Positions 10,423 through 33,515 of a DNA stretch of 64,000 nt are shown here, in pieces. The notes below the pieces were generated by a model. It ran no database searches and was not told the origin of the DNA. It saw nothing but the letters and a program-made list of their open reading frames with translations. A program made the translations under genes and the position numbers. This DNA is from Doris montereyensis (taxonomy: Eukaryota > Mollusca > Gastropoda > Nudibranchia > Dorididae), in assembly GCA_037039925.1 (NCBI GenBank), contig JAXRKP010001626.1, positions 28,501 through 92,500 on the forward strand, in the 5' to 3' direction. Position 1 is the stretch's first letter. Each line of letters opens with the position of its first letter.

Positions 10423-12779
10423 CTTGAAATTTTGACTGGCAATAAAAAAGAAGGAATCGAACCAAGTTTGACAAGTTTGGTTCTACTCGATTACATAATA
10501 TCAACTTCATTATTCGACGTCACAAATTCTTCTTTTCCTTCCTATAGAAGCCACAATTTCATTTTTGAAGACATGTATGGCTTGTTGTGTTATGGTTAGA
10601 TCTATGTATTTTTAACGTTGTCCAAAATGTTTTTGAAGGGATTAAGGTTTTGGCACTCTTTGGCTGCTTCTGGCAAACTGTTCCACAGTCTAATTGTTGA
10701 CGGGAAACACGAGTATAAATGTCACGAAACCGAAGCTCGCCTGCACGAAACCGAATTTCAAATATCAAGTTTGCTCTCGCTTTGCGGCTGCACAGATAAC
10801 TAGTGAAGCGATGTCAAAATAATAGTTATGTACGAAAACCTGAAAACTTAAACATTAGTACTAATTACAGCTTTCAATAGAGACAAAGCGCACAATGACA
10901 TAGGTCATTTGGCGCTCTTCTCATGCACATGTCTATTATAGTATGTGTTTGGTAATGTGAGAAGCGTATTTGTTTGTTGTCTGAAACGGCACATGTTTGC
11001 TTCTTCTCTTTAAGAAAACTTTCCACTTTTTGTACATTAAACTTACGTGTATTAAAGTCATGTGTTTGTTTTGTTTCTCTTCGTGAAGTTTTCCACTTTT
11101 ATATGTTAACAATATTTTAGTTTAGCCACACTTTTGGTTGTGATGTACATGTGCGTACCGTGTGCATGTGCGATGTACATGTGCATCTATACTTATATTG
11201 TTCAATCACATGTTTCTTTTGTCTCATTTAGATCTAGTTAAGTTCAGATTTCCACTTTTTGCGCATTATAATTACTGCATGACTGTATTACATTTATCAT
11301 GTATGATGATTGTACTTAGACGAGTGCCAGCCCACTGAAATATGTTGTATGTATAGATCATGTTGTGAACTGTCGGTATGGCTTTTAATGGTGGGGAGGG
11401 TATGTCGGAAAGCAGTGTATGGTGGCTATGAGTATGAGCTGACACTGACACATTATATCGTTCCAGGTTCTAAGTGTGAGGAGCACAGGTGGAAATAACT
11501 GAAACAGATGATTCATTCAAACAGGCTGTGACTATTTATGGCGGGGGGGGGGACCACAGACCAAAAGACCAACCCCCACCCCCTAAAAAAAACCCAAAAC
11601 AAAACAAAAACACCCAACACTCAAACAAACCAAACAACAACTAAAAATTGAAAACAAGAAAAAAAAAAGCACTAAAAGTATATGCAGTTAGCTGAAGATT
11701 CAGTTTTATACGCAAGAAGTACATACACTTGTGTCCATAGATTTAAACCTACATTATGTATAGGCAAGCCATAAAGAAATGAGCCAAAATTCATTAAAAA
11801 ATTTTTTTTTTAATAACCTGCAAGGTGTTTTCAGGCGTTTGCGTGCTTGTCAGAAACTTTTGTTTGTTTCTTTGTTTGTTGTCAAACTCAATCCAAATTG
11901 TTGATTTAGCAAGACTGAGTATCGAATCTGGCACAGAGAAATGTTGATGCAAATTAAAAACAATCATTTAAAAAACAAATCTCAATACAAAACAATCCGA
12001 CAAAGTGATAGTCACCTAAGGTAAAGGAGTTCTAAAGAAGATCGGTAGGTCTCGTTGGCAAATTACGTCGTGTGTTCTCTGTTCATGGCGAGGCAATGAA
12101 TGCAGGTTAAGTTCTGTCTGGTGTTCAAGGTCTCTCCCCCCCCCCTCCCCTCTCCCTGGTCATTCCTTTCTCTTCGTCTCGTCCTTGTCCATATGGGGCT
12201 TCAACATAGTATTGCGTATCTGATTTATTTCAATTTGATGTCCTTATTTGCTCACCAAATCTAAGCAATTAACCAATTTTTTCTTTATAATTTAAATAAC
12301 TGACCAACTCAATTCTTGAGTGTTATTGTCAGTGTGCATGTTTTTGAATGTAATCCCAAACTGTTTAATCTAATCTGGATTTTAAAATGATGTCTTCAAT
12401 GCCGTTTTTAAAGTCGTCAGCGCTACTACCGGTACTGCTACTGCCCGCCGCTACTACTACTGCTACTACTCCAACTAAATCCAGGCCACAAAAAGAGAGA
12501 AAAAACCCAAAATCATCAAGTGGCAACAAAGATACTTTCCTTTATTTTTAAGTAAATCAATGTCATCCTCCTCATCTTGATGAGCAATTGCATCACAATA
12601 TTAATATTATGCTGGAGCAGCGCAACTGTTGGAAAAATGTTTTGTCACGTTGTGTTGCGACATTTACTTTTTTAATCTATGTAAAAGAGGTTTGGCTTTT
12701 TGAGGTATTACGGTACATGTAATGAAATTTATTTGCTGCAAGGACAACCGTAATTAATTGGGCATAATTTTGTCGCAGC
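10423..12779. other. Intergenic, SF3B6 upstream
   Basis: Holds the SF3B6 promoter, which cannot be pinned down; a half-CRE-like CGACGTCAC lies near 10516. Also an A/C-rich low-complexity stretch at 11540-11670 and a C-rich tract near 12135. No further exon was supported. Confidence 0.6.
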
Positions 12780-12879
12780 ACATAAAAACCAGCAAACTAT
12801 CATTCTTGGCTGTCCATTTGATGGAACACCAACCTGTCGAGTATTTTCTGAAATTTATCAATATTTCCAGTCACACAGG

Positions 12880-13590
12880 GCAGTGTTTTTATGACACTCT
12901 GCTTTAATACTTGTTAGATCAAAACATCAACTTGGAAAATTGCCGTGGTCAGACAATTATGATAATGCCAGCAGTGTGTCTGGCATGAACTTAGAAGCAC
13001 TCTTGAAAAACAAGAATAATTTAGTGGACTACAATGTTCCTTGTACTGCCCACTCTTTGAATCTAGTTGGTCAGTCAGCTATGGATTGTTGTGATGAAAA
13101 AATTCCATCGTTTTGAATGATAACAGCCCCTGATTATGATTACATTCTTTAAATTTCTTTGTAGTAAAACTGTAGCATCAACACATTTTTTGGGCGTCCC
13201 ATTGACCCAATTTAAGAGCAACCTGAATGCCCTATTCCAAAACACCCACCGGATGCTCGATGGTATGTGCAAACTGATGCTGATGCCACAGAAGCAGTTT
13301 TCAGGGGTAAGACCAATTTTAAAGCGTTCTCCGGGAATCTCTAGGGATACTACTTAGAATGGCAGCTCACGACATGAAGCAGGTGGATTGGCTAAAAACT
13401 TAGATACCATAAAAATGTCCCTAATGTGTGAATATTGGAATTACACTTTGCTGCGCTTCAACCGCAGTTTGCTGCAAAGTCTCATCATCAAATTAACAAC
13501 AGCTATTGCTCTCCTGAAGAGCTTGGATTAACTCTTCCATGAATGCAGAGAGAAGTTTGACTTTTTTGAGCACCAGGCACTTGATCATTA
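12880..13590 (+). pseudogene. Decayed hAT/ZMYM1-like transposase fragment
   Basis: Plus-strand pieces match the catalytic half of hAT-type transposases of the ZMYM1/DUF4371 group. In order: YDNASSVSGM (about 12958), VPCTAHSLNLVGQSAMD (about 13035-13090), a remnant of the TRW-x-ARADA block as DARWYVQTDADATEAV (about 13253-13300), then EYWNYTLLRFNRSLLQ and FDFFEHQAL (13430-13585). Frame changes and stops lie between the pieces, so it cannot encode an active enzyme. No N-terminal zinc finger, TIR or target duplication was found. Confidence 0.7.
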
Positions 13591-13819
13591 TAGTAACAGC
13601 ATAATATTATACAAATCTGAAAGTCAGCGAGTACCAAACGTGTCAGCGATGGAAATGCCACACATCTATTTATCTCTAATTAATTGATACTAACTGCTCA
13701 TTAGACCTTCATGGCCCGTAAATGGTGGACTTGAGTTCCCGTTTGCATCTGGGTTGATAAAGTTGACAGAGAAAATGTGTGTTAAGTGTATTTCCCAATA
13801 AATTCACCATCATCCAAAC

Positions 13820-13895
13820 ACAGCATTGCCAGGATTATAATCCAGGACCAAATCTGGCAGTCCCCACCACTGTGATACCAATGCCACAATGGTAA
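13820..13895 (-). repeat. tRNA-like SINE head
   Basis: On the minus strand, GGCATTGGTATCACAGTGG resembles an A box region, followed by a B-box-like GGTCCTGGATTATAATCC. Only the head is recognised. Confidence 0.4.
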
Positions 13896-14419
13896 ACAAA
13901 CAATTGATTATTTAATAAGCGCATGTGATCAATGACTATGTCTGAAGGATTGACAGCATAATTATGAAAACAAATCTCATTACATAGTAATTTATGCTTT
14001 AATTTAAATATAAACATAAGCTGGAGAGACTTGTCCCATTCTTGGATTATGTATGGATTAAAAAGGTAGCATTGATGGGATTTAAATTAACTTAATTTTT
14101 TTAACAATGAATTTTAGGCCTAGGCCAATGGGAGTAGTTACCAGAGTTAGATATACAGTAACCTATACAAGATCAGCAAGTATGGGAAATAGCAAGAAAA
14201 AAGTATATTTGTTTTTGTCCTAATTACACATACCATAATTATGGAAAGTTCCAAATCCATATTATTACTATTAATTACTATCTTCATTGTTCAAGTGACT
14301 GGGTATTATTGCAGTTGCATAGAGCTTTTTAAGCACTTTGCGGGGATGCTGTGAAGTTTTTGCAATATTTTCTCTATAGCAATAAATGTGCCCTTACCTA
14401 ATGATATCATCTAGAAATT

Positions 14420-25581
<11,162 letters not shown>

Positions 25582-25964
25582 CTAAAAAAAACAAAGAAAG
25601 AAAATGTGAATGAACATATTATCAAGGGACATTAAGAATGAACAAGGAATGTCAAATTTTGCAAAAAACAGAAACTTTTTTCTTTATTTGAATAGAGAGA
25701 ATGCTCAAACTGAGAAATAAATTCAAATTGTAGAGTATGAACACTATGATGCGGCCACCATACACCCACTATGTGTATGTTTTCATTGATTAAGCTATAT
25801 CCAATAACTCTACAATTAAGAGTTACGGAATTTATTGATGAGTGGCTTCCCTTCTGTCCTTTTTCTGTTTGTTTGCCGGTAATCAATATTCAAATGTGAC
25901 ATACTTTGGAGATTTTTATTCCTTATTTATATAATATTAATATTATAATTAGGTGGGCGTGGCT

Positions 25965-26060
25965 GTTTACAGGAAAGCCCTGGCAAATAAAAAAAAATCC
26001 TACCAAAACCCTTGAGATCACCTTAGTTGAGGATGTGGGTAAAATCAAACCAAAATTCTT
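25965..26060 (+). repeat. SINE tail, truncated copy
   Basis: Shares GGCTNTTTACAGG, CTNACCAAAA and GAGATCACCTTAGTTG with the 3' part of the SINE at 18205-18530. The tRNA-like head is absent. Confidence 0.55.
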
Positions 26061-26094
26061 TTGGTATTCAGAAACAACTTTTTAACCCTTTTCA

Positions 26095-26235
26095 GGCGGG
26101 TCCCGTATATTTGCATACCGCTGGTCACTCTAAGCACACCTATGCTAGTGACGGGTCCCATACATTTGCAACACTCCCGGCCTTCCAGCAAGACAAAGCA
26201 TTAGTGGCGGGTCCCGTATAACTGCACTGCAGTGC
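26095..26235 (+). repeat. GGGTCCCGTATA repeat, three units
   Basis: Three spaced occurrences of GCGGGTCCCGTATA or close variants with TTTGCA following, about 60 bp apart. A related two-unit copy is at 34885-34985. Confidence 0.55.
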
Positions 26236-29230
26236 ACTCAAAGGTGGGTTTTGGGAATTCCTCTACTCTGACCAATTATGCTGATCAACCCATGTCACGT
26301 CAAACAGAGGTCTATTATTTTAAAGGGGTAAAAGTGATAGTTCATTTCCGAGTCTAACACACACTCGATATATTTCTTATAAAGACTAAAAGAGATATAA
26401 CAACACACAGGAGCTCTATCTCAAATGCAGGCTGTAGATCCTCTGCAAAGTGGACAAAACCAAAAACTCTTGTCTTCGAATGACCAACGCAACTTCTGGA
26501 CAGATGTCAATTACTTTAGTAAGAAGCTCCACCCACAAGCAAGAAATAGTGATTGACATCATAAATAGAAGATATCAGTAGCCAATCACATTGCACACCT
26601 AAGGTCAGCCTAATGGAGGGCGTGACCTTCAGTCAATAGAAAGAAACCATGTTCAGGGTTGACCAATCAGGGGAGCATTGTGTTGATGGTTATATTGTCA
26701 AACGTCACATACGTCAAAATACATCTCCACTTCTTTTTCACATAAGAATGAAGAGATTAGAATGTTGAAAGTACAACAAGGGAAAATTAAAGCTTTCATA
26801 TGAGTTCAGTGACCAGCAACAAAGGAACTTTGATCTCTCAAACAGGTCCATTTCACATGGTCATGATGACATATGGTATCTGGACAGAAGGAAGGGCGGC
26901 TATTTGAAGTGTATAGACATTAGAAACTACAAGAGTCTATCTTCCTACTGTATAGAAAGGACTAAGGAGGGAGACTTACATCCAGAAGTGGGGAGAAGAT
27001 GTGAAAAACCACTGGATTGCGTAAAGGGTGGGGGCTGTTTGGGAGGAGGTGGATTACTATTGAACTGTAGGAAGGGAACAGCCAAGAATACAAAACGACG
27101 GTCACTCATGTCATTGTAAATGAGGAGAGAGGGTGATACTAGTTATAGACATATATGGTAGGGAGGGAGTTTTCAAAAGCATGGGAAGCATGTAGCTGAG
27201 ATAGAGTGCGTTGCCGCAGCTCAGGTGATACACACTTGTGAAAGCAATAAGTTGGGGGGTCCGTTTCTTTCATCATGGGAATGTGTTACATATGCACAGT
27301 GAACTCGGTCATGCGATTAATGAAAGGCGGTTGGACATTTTCTCTAGTATTAGTATTATAGTTCCATCATTTTATTTAGATTTTATTCGTCTTTCTTTAT
27401 CTTCCTCTTCCTCTTTATGTCTCCTGTTTGTTTCCTTTCTCTTTCTCTCTCCCTTTCTGTCCCTCCCTTTGTTAAGTGTTGTTATGAGGCTTGCTCTGTT
27501 GATGAACATTGCTTGATGGGTTGTTGCACCAATGGCTCTATTAGTATTAGTATTATTAGTTACGTCCAGCATTGTTTAGTGTTTATTTGTTTCTATGTCT
27601 CCTTGTTGCTTATGAAGGTTGGGCACACTGAAGATTTCTCGGTCCTGACCCGTTTTCTATTTTTTAGTATTATACCTTTCATATTCGGCAGGTTTCACAA
27701 AAATGGGACCCAATGATAACTTGAACTCTTCTTAAAGTGTAATTGATGAATCTTCTTAACATTTGGTCCATGTATAGCTTTAACATCGCAGATTTAAGAA
27801 ACATAATATTGTGAAATTTGCTTTCAATTTGTGTGTTTTGTGAATATTTTTTGGGTGTGAACATCAGCAATTGAGACTGCTGTTATTTCCCTCTTTTTAA
27901 TAAGTCCTTTTTCACCTTAAGGTAGGTGAGGTCAACGACCTATTATTGTTTTCTTTAATTCCATGTAAAAGAAAATTGTTCAAAGAAAATTTGTCGAGGC
28001 CTAAATTTAAAATCTTTTGCAGTGATCACGTGAGGCAGGTTTCAGATTTTCGTTATTATGTAACAATTGTGGTCTACAAATGAACACACGGTAAGAGTAA
28101 GAGCTGAAAAAAAAAAGTTGAAAAATACGTAGAAGCGCCGTTTTATGATCTGGAGTGAAAGAAAATATGTATTTCTACGGCCATTTATCCTGTAAAAGAC
28201 ACGAAAAAAATCATAGGTAACTCTAAATGAGAGTGAGAATATCACGAGACTGAGACTACTATTTTTTCTATTTCGATCTGGGATCTAATAACGGTAATAT
28301 TACGTCGAGCTATTTTCTTGTAGTTCATCTTGTGGTAAGATTATTGAGAAATCCTGAAATTTTTGTTTTTAAATTGTCCGGTCGGCTTTGCGGAATCTTT
28401 TGTCTTTGGATGTCCCTTACGGTCACCCGTTGATGGCCGCACAAAATGTAGACGATGACCGGCCATCAGAAAGGAGTCTGTGATCAGGTTAGATTCGGAG
28501 ACCGTTCAGGTTAGATTCGGTTACATTAGCAAAACCTGCTTTGGCTTATCGTGAGTGAAACGTATGTAAAGAAGTCCAGCAATCCTCACTCGTTATATAA
28601 GTTATAAGTCGTGAAGTTTACTGTACTGGTTTCAGCAGAATGGTACACATGATAAACCCGTATCAAGGATAGTATAAAAGCGTTCAATCACAGAATTTTA
28701 TAAAAAAACGGGACAAAAAAGAATCAGCTTTCCTCCATCCACACAATCCAGAACGCGTGAGTCATCTGATCAACGGTAAGGCGCTGGCCGTGGACTCCAC
28801 GCCCGAGGTGTCGGGAAACCCAAACACAGACTTCACATCTTATTGAGAACTAGAGAAAAGTCGGGGAACTCTCCAAACCCGATGCTCAAGTGTTACGTCA
28901 CTAAAAAAACACCGGGGAAACCTCGGTCGACGGACCCGTGCAGTTCCGCGTAACATTATGTCACTGGCATTGGACCTAGAATTTTCACAGTTATGCCCCT
29001 TGACTGAAAAACATGACTTTTAAAAGATAAGTTACTCGCCTCATAGCCCTTTGCTATCTCTTAAAGTCATATATATCTAACACTTGTAAGAAATATAACA
29101 TATACATTTTGACAAAAAAGGGAAATGGGGATGGGCCATTTTGTGAAACCTGCATTTTGTAGAACGAGTAAAGATGAATGAATTGGCAATGTGCTTATTT
29201 ATTGATCTAAGTCTAAGCTAGATGAGATCA

Positions 29231-29300
29231 AAATCTAGATCTAGATATCTAACTAGAAGATCTAGATCTAATCTAGCTCTTGTTCTAAAATCTAGAAAGA
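29231..29300. repeat. TCTAGATC-rich cluster
   Basis: Dense overlapping TCTAGATC / GATCTAGA palindromes just upstream of STAM. The same motif is scattered across the window (for example 3857-3880, 9617, 10140, 16300). Confidence 0.7.
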
Positions 29301-29462
29301 TTGTAAACACTAAAACAGTAGTTGAGTAGTCTTTTCTAAATTAGGTGTAGCAATCGTACATCAGGCAATAGGTAGAATTATTCAGAATGTACTCCGCTTT
29401 CGATTTTGGTTTTTGACTTTTCATACAAAAATGATTTCCATTTCCATGAAACATGGATCAAT

Positions 29463-29503
29463 CGGAAGTAAACAATATATGACGTCAAATCCAGCGCATG
29501 CGC
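29463..29503 (+). promoter_or_regulatory. STAM: STAM proximal promoter sites (ETS, CRE, NRF-1)
   Basis: Within 130 nt of the start codon lie CGGAAGT (29463-29469, ETS/GABP type), TGACGTCA (29480-29487, full CRE) and GCGCATGCGC (29494-29503, NRF-1 palindrome). This trio is typical of TATA-less housekeeping promoters. The start of transcription is not determined, and the same region could also fire toward GTSF1-like. Confidence 0.6.
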
Positions 29504-29588
29504 CATATGCATCACAATACTGTTACACTTATGTCTGATTAGGCCGAGAGAGTTAGTGTTTCATTGCCTAGTGGGAGGAAAAGCAAGA

Positions 29589-29631
29589 ATGCCTTTGTTT
29601 GCCAACGCTACGCCTTTCGACGCCGATGTCG
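29589..29631 (+). CDS. STAM: STAM coding exon 1
   Basis: Reads [14 protein letters not shown] plus one base, then GTAAGA. MPLF and the FD-x-DV ending match vertebrate STAM. Confidence 0.93.
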
Positions 29632-32600
29632 GTAAGACATTATCATCATGTGTACCACAAATTTTAATTTAATTATGAAAAGATCATCTGGGGTTATACA
29701 ACCTGGGAACGACCATAACGATTAGCATGTTATCTATTATTATTGTGAAAGATAAGTGATTCATCATCATCACAAGTTCTTGACTGGTGGTGACTCCTCT
29801 ACACTGTTTTGTTATTTTCACACTCTGAGGCAGAATCTTAGTCTATTATCACTTCTAAAGATCTACTTCACCTATTGTTTTATATAAGTGAGCTCTAGAA
29901 ATGGAGGTGTCTTTTATGAAGAGGTAAGGCTCAGGATTGGAGGAGTACCATACTGGGGTATCCTCTCATAATTTTGTAAGTTTCTCTAGATTATTTAATA
30001 TTAGGCTAGCTTAGATTTTAGACCTATTAGATTCTAGATCCACACTTGTATCTTTTTCTAATAGATAGGTATATGTGGCTCTGTTTTTTAAACTTAAACA
30101 TAGATATCAAGATCTACATTTTAAAAAACTGAACACAGTTAATGAAAGTCTGAAATCGGTGATACTGAGTCAGCATTGATTGGCAGACCTGGCAGTCTTT
30201 CTGATGTAGCCTACTCATTTCCTTTTTCATAATACATAGATCTTTCTTACTTTCTTTATTAAGTCCCATTCTACTGTCTAGTGTATAGGTTTAGACACTT
30301 AAAATGATCTTTCTCCAAGCTACCTTGTCCAGACATTTTCTGTTTCCTTCAATGAAGGTTAAATTTCTTTGCTAAAGTGCCTCTTTTATATCTTCGGCCC
30401 GCTTTCTTCGACGTCTACCTATTGTGTCTTTTATCTTGGATTTTAGCATGGTCCACAGATCTAGCTAATGTATTTTCATTCATTCTCTTTACATTACATG
30501 CCCAAACTATCTGAGTTGATTTAGATCTATTTGATTTCTATCTAGTTTTAATGCCGTCTGCTTTGGTTTGATCTCTTATTGTTGTGTTTCTGATTTTGTT
30601 TCTCTTGTAGTTTTCCCTATTACTCTTCTGAGATATTTCATTTCAGCTGCCTGTACTCTACTGACTATTGTATTTCCTTCTGTCAAAGGTTCAGGTTTCA
30701 CTGCCATAGAGGCGAGTAGGATAATAAATTGTGTTGGATACTGCCATTTTGGTTTCTGTTGACAATTCTTGTTTACATACAAATGCTTTTCCTAGATGGT
30801 TATATATTGTCATTGCCTTTTGGATTTCTCTGGCTGATGTATTCTCTGAGTTAATCATTACTTCTGGATAATTGTAGTTTTGAACTTATTCTAGTTTCTC
30901 TCTGCCCAGTTTAAGATTTTGTGTTTTAGCTTCCAGGTTCCCTAGTTACTAGCAATTGTCTTTGTTTTCTTTTCGTTTACTTTCATTCCTTGTTTATTTG
31001 GTTCAATGTTCAGCTTGTTGACATTATATTGAAGGTCACTTTCTGATTTTTCAAATTGAGTCAAATCGTCAGCAAATGAAAACATTTGATAGATTTACTG
31101 GTTTGAGTTTCTACATAAAAAATACATTCATGTTCTGCATTTTTGATGCCTTTGCAACTGAATCCATAAATGTGATAAACAAAAGAGGGCTCAGAGTACA
31201 TCCCTGTTTAACTCATAATAATATATATATGTGTATAAATCTACTTCAAATTCTTCAGATACGTTTCCAGCTACTCTCACTGCACACAAGTCCGTTTATT
31301 ATAAAAAAAAACTTTTAGGTGAAATATGACAATAAGTGACAACTCCACTAATAAAGGCAGAACAAACACGTGACGTTTCAGATATAACCCTTCGTCAGAC
31401 AACAAACGAGAAATATCTAGATTTAAGCACTACCTCAGGCATCACACAATGTATATGCTTGTTGGCATATTTCATGCAGCAGTTTGTTTGCCTCTCTCGT
31501 GGTTTTTTTTATCACTTCTGGATAAATTTGATCTGCTCGTGGGGCCTTTCCTAGTTTGATTTTACGTCTAGCTATTTGGATTTCTTCTATTGAGATATCT
31601 ACATCTTCAGTTATCTCGTCTGGATTATTTTTTATTCTTACTGGTTGTTCTGAACTTGTTTCATATGTTCTGGAAACATTATGCCGCCAATTGCTGAAAA
31701 TACTTTCTTCACGATTTCGTTGTCTTCTTTTATTATTTCTCCTTTGGTGTTCTTAATTTGTCTAATTGAGCATGCTTTGGGTTTTCTTATGCTTTTCATT
31801 GCTCCCCATAGCAGCTTTGAAGTCTTTGTCCAAACTCTTCCAATTATTCTTGTTTTGCTTTCCTCGCGCCTCTTAGCAATAGTTTCTTTTACTCACATTT
31901 AGGTTGTTACATATCGACAGTGAAAGTCGCAAACCATGCAAGTCTAAAATTGACAACACCTTTATTTTTTTTTTAACATTAGGAAGCCCCCTATATAGTC
32001 TAGTTGGGATTCTGTAGCACAAGAACAATATGCATCCCTATTGGGACTAGTTTTTGAGACTTGAAAACCGTGTATGTCTGTGAGATTAGATTAAAATGCG
32101 CATCCTCTTTTTCTTTGATTTGCGCTAAACATTAAAAATCGGACATACACGGTTTGTTACTTTTACCGTAGATATAATATATATTTAGTTGGTTGTTTCA
32201 TTACACATCTGACCATTATCTGTTTCCCCCCACCATTACATTACAGCATCTTTAATTTTATGATCAAAAGTTTGGTTGAAAACCTCTTAGATATGGTTCT
32301 ACATGTTGTATGTTTCCGTATTACAGAGAAGGCTACACATGAGATGAACACAACAGAAGACTGGAGTCTCATCTTAGATATCTGTGAGAAAGTAGGTCGT
32401 CAGGCGAATGGGTAAGTTTGTGTCTCTCAAGTTCACTTTACTGTGTTTTAAAAAATAACAACTTTCACCTTATGTCACCAGGTCCTTTGTATGTAATAAA
32501 CTAGAACCTTTTACCAAGGACCGATGCTGACAGTAAAGTGATTAAGAGGGGTAAGTGAGCAGATCATCATCGAAAGCGTGTGAAAGCTGCGAGTTCCCCA

Positions 32601-33423
32601 GGGACCCCTTGGCAGATCAATTGTTTTAGGTTTCACAGGCCTTATATAAAGACTATGATCAATTCACACCAAAACAGTTTGGTTATGATATAACATGAAA
32701 CTTGAAAAGCCTTATACCTCATGGTCACATGCTGTGAAATAGCTATGATCAATTCACACCAAAACAGTTTGGTTATAAGATATAACATGAAACTTTATTG
32801 AGGAATAACGTATAGTAATATTGTAGAGTCGGAGCAAAATACAACTGCTCTTTACGAAGACGGGACAAAGACTCACTCCAGACAACCAGCATAAACTCTC
32901 AGTTAATCTAATACCATTGCACCGCCACCCACATCACCAGGAACCATCAAAGGACGATTTTTCCGGTCGTCAATCTTATAACTCAAACAGTAAGGCATTG
33001 TGAGTTATATACAGTAAGTGCTACCCCCAATTATAGGAGGGGTGATGAGAAGGCAATAGATGTAAGATCAATGCTGTCTCAGGTGTACGTCGTCACACTG
33101 ATGCGCATGCGGATTATAGGGATGGTGAGAAAAGGATGGAAGATTAATGCCCTTTCGTGTACGTCCACACCCATGCGATCAAAGAATCCACAATGCGTGC
33201 CATTGTATATGCTGGGCTTTTAAGGTCTAAACACAGACACACATGCAAGGAAGGTATCACTCATGCCTCACGATATTGCTCTGAACTTTGTGGAAAAGTT
33301 GATGCAGGTCTATAATATTCTAATTCTGTTTAGCTGCACTCGATCTCTTTTCCTCCTCTCCCCTCTCCCCTATTTCTTATCCTTTCTCTTCTAGTTTCCT
33401 GTCTCTTTCTATCTTTCTTTCTT

Positions 33424-33515
<92 letters not shown>

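Larger units (their letters stand above)
25582..29450. other. Spacer between GTSF1-like and STAM start codons
   Basis: Must contain the GTSF1-like promoter and 5' UTR exon, neither of which could be placed. It also holds a SINE tail (25965-26060), a short repeat based on GGGTCCCGTATA (26095-26235) and TCTAGATC clusters (29231-29300). No other coding sequence is supported. Confidence 0.6.

Noticed and set aside
27920..27945. Nuclear-receptor-like inverted half sites (AGGTC...GACCT)
   Set aside because: A short chance palindrome with no supporting context.
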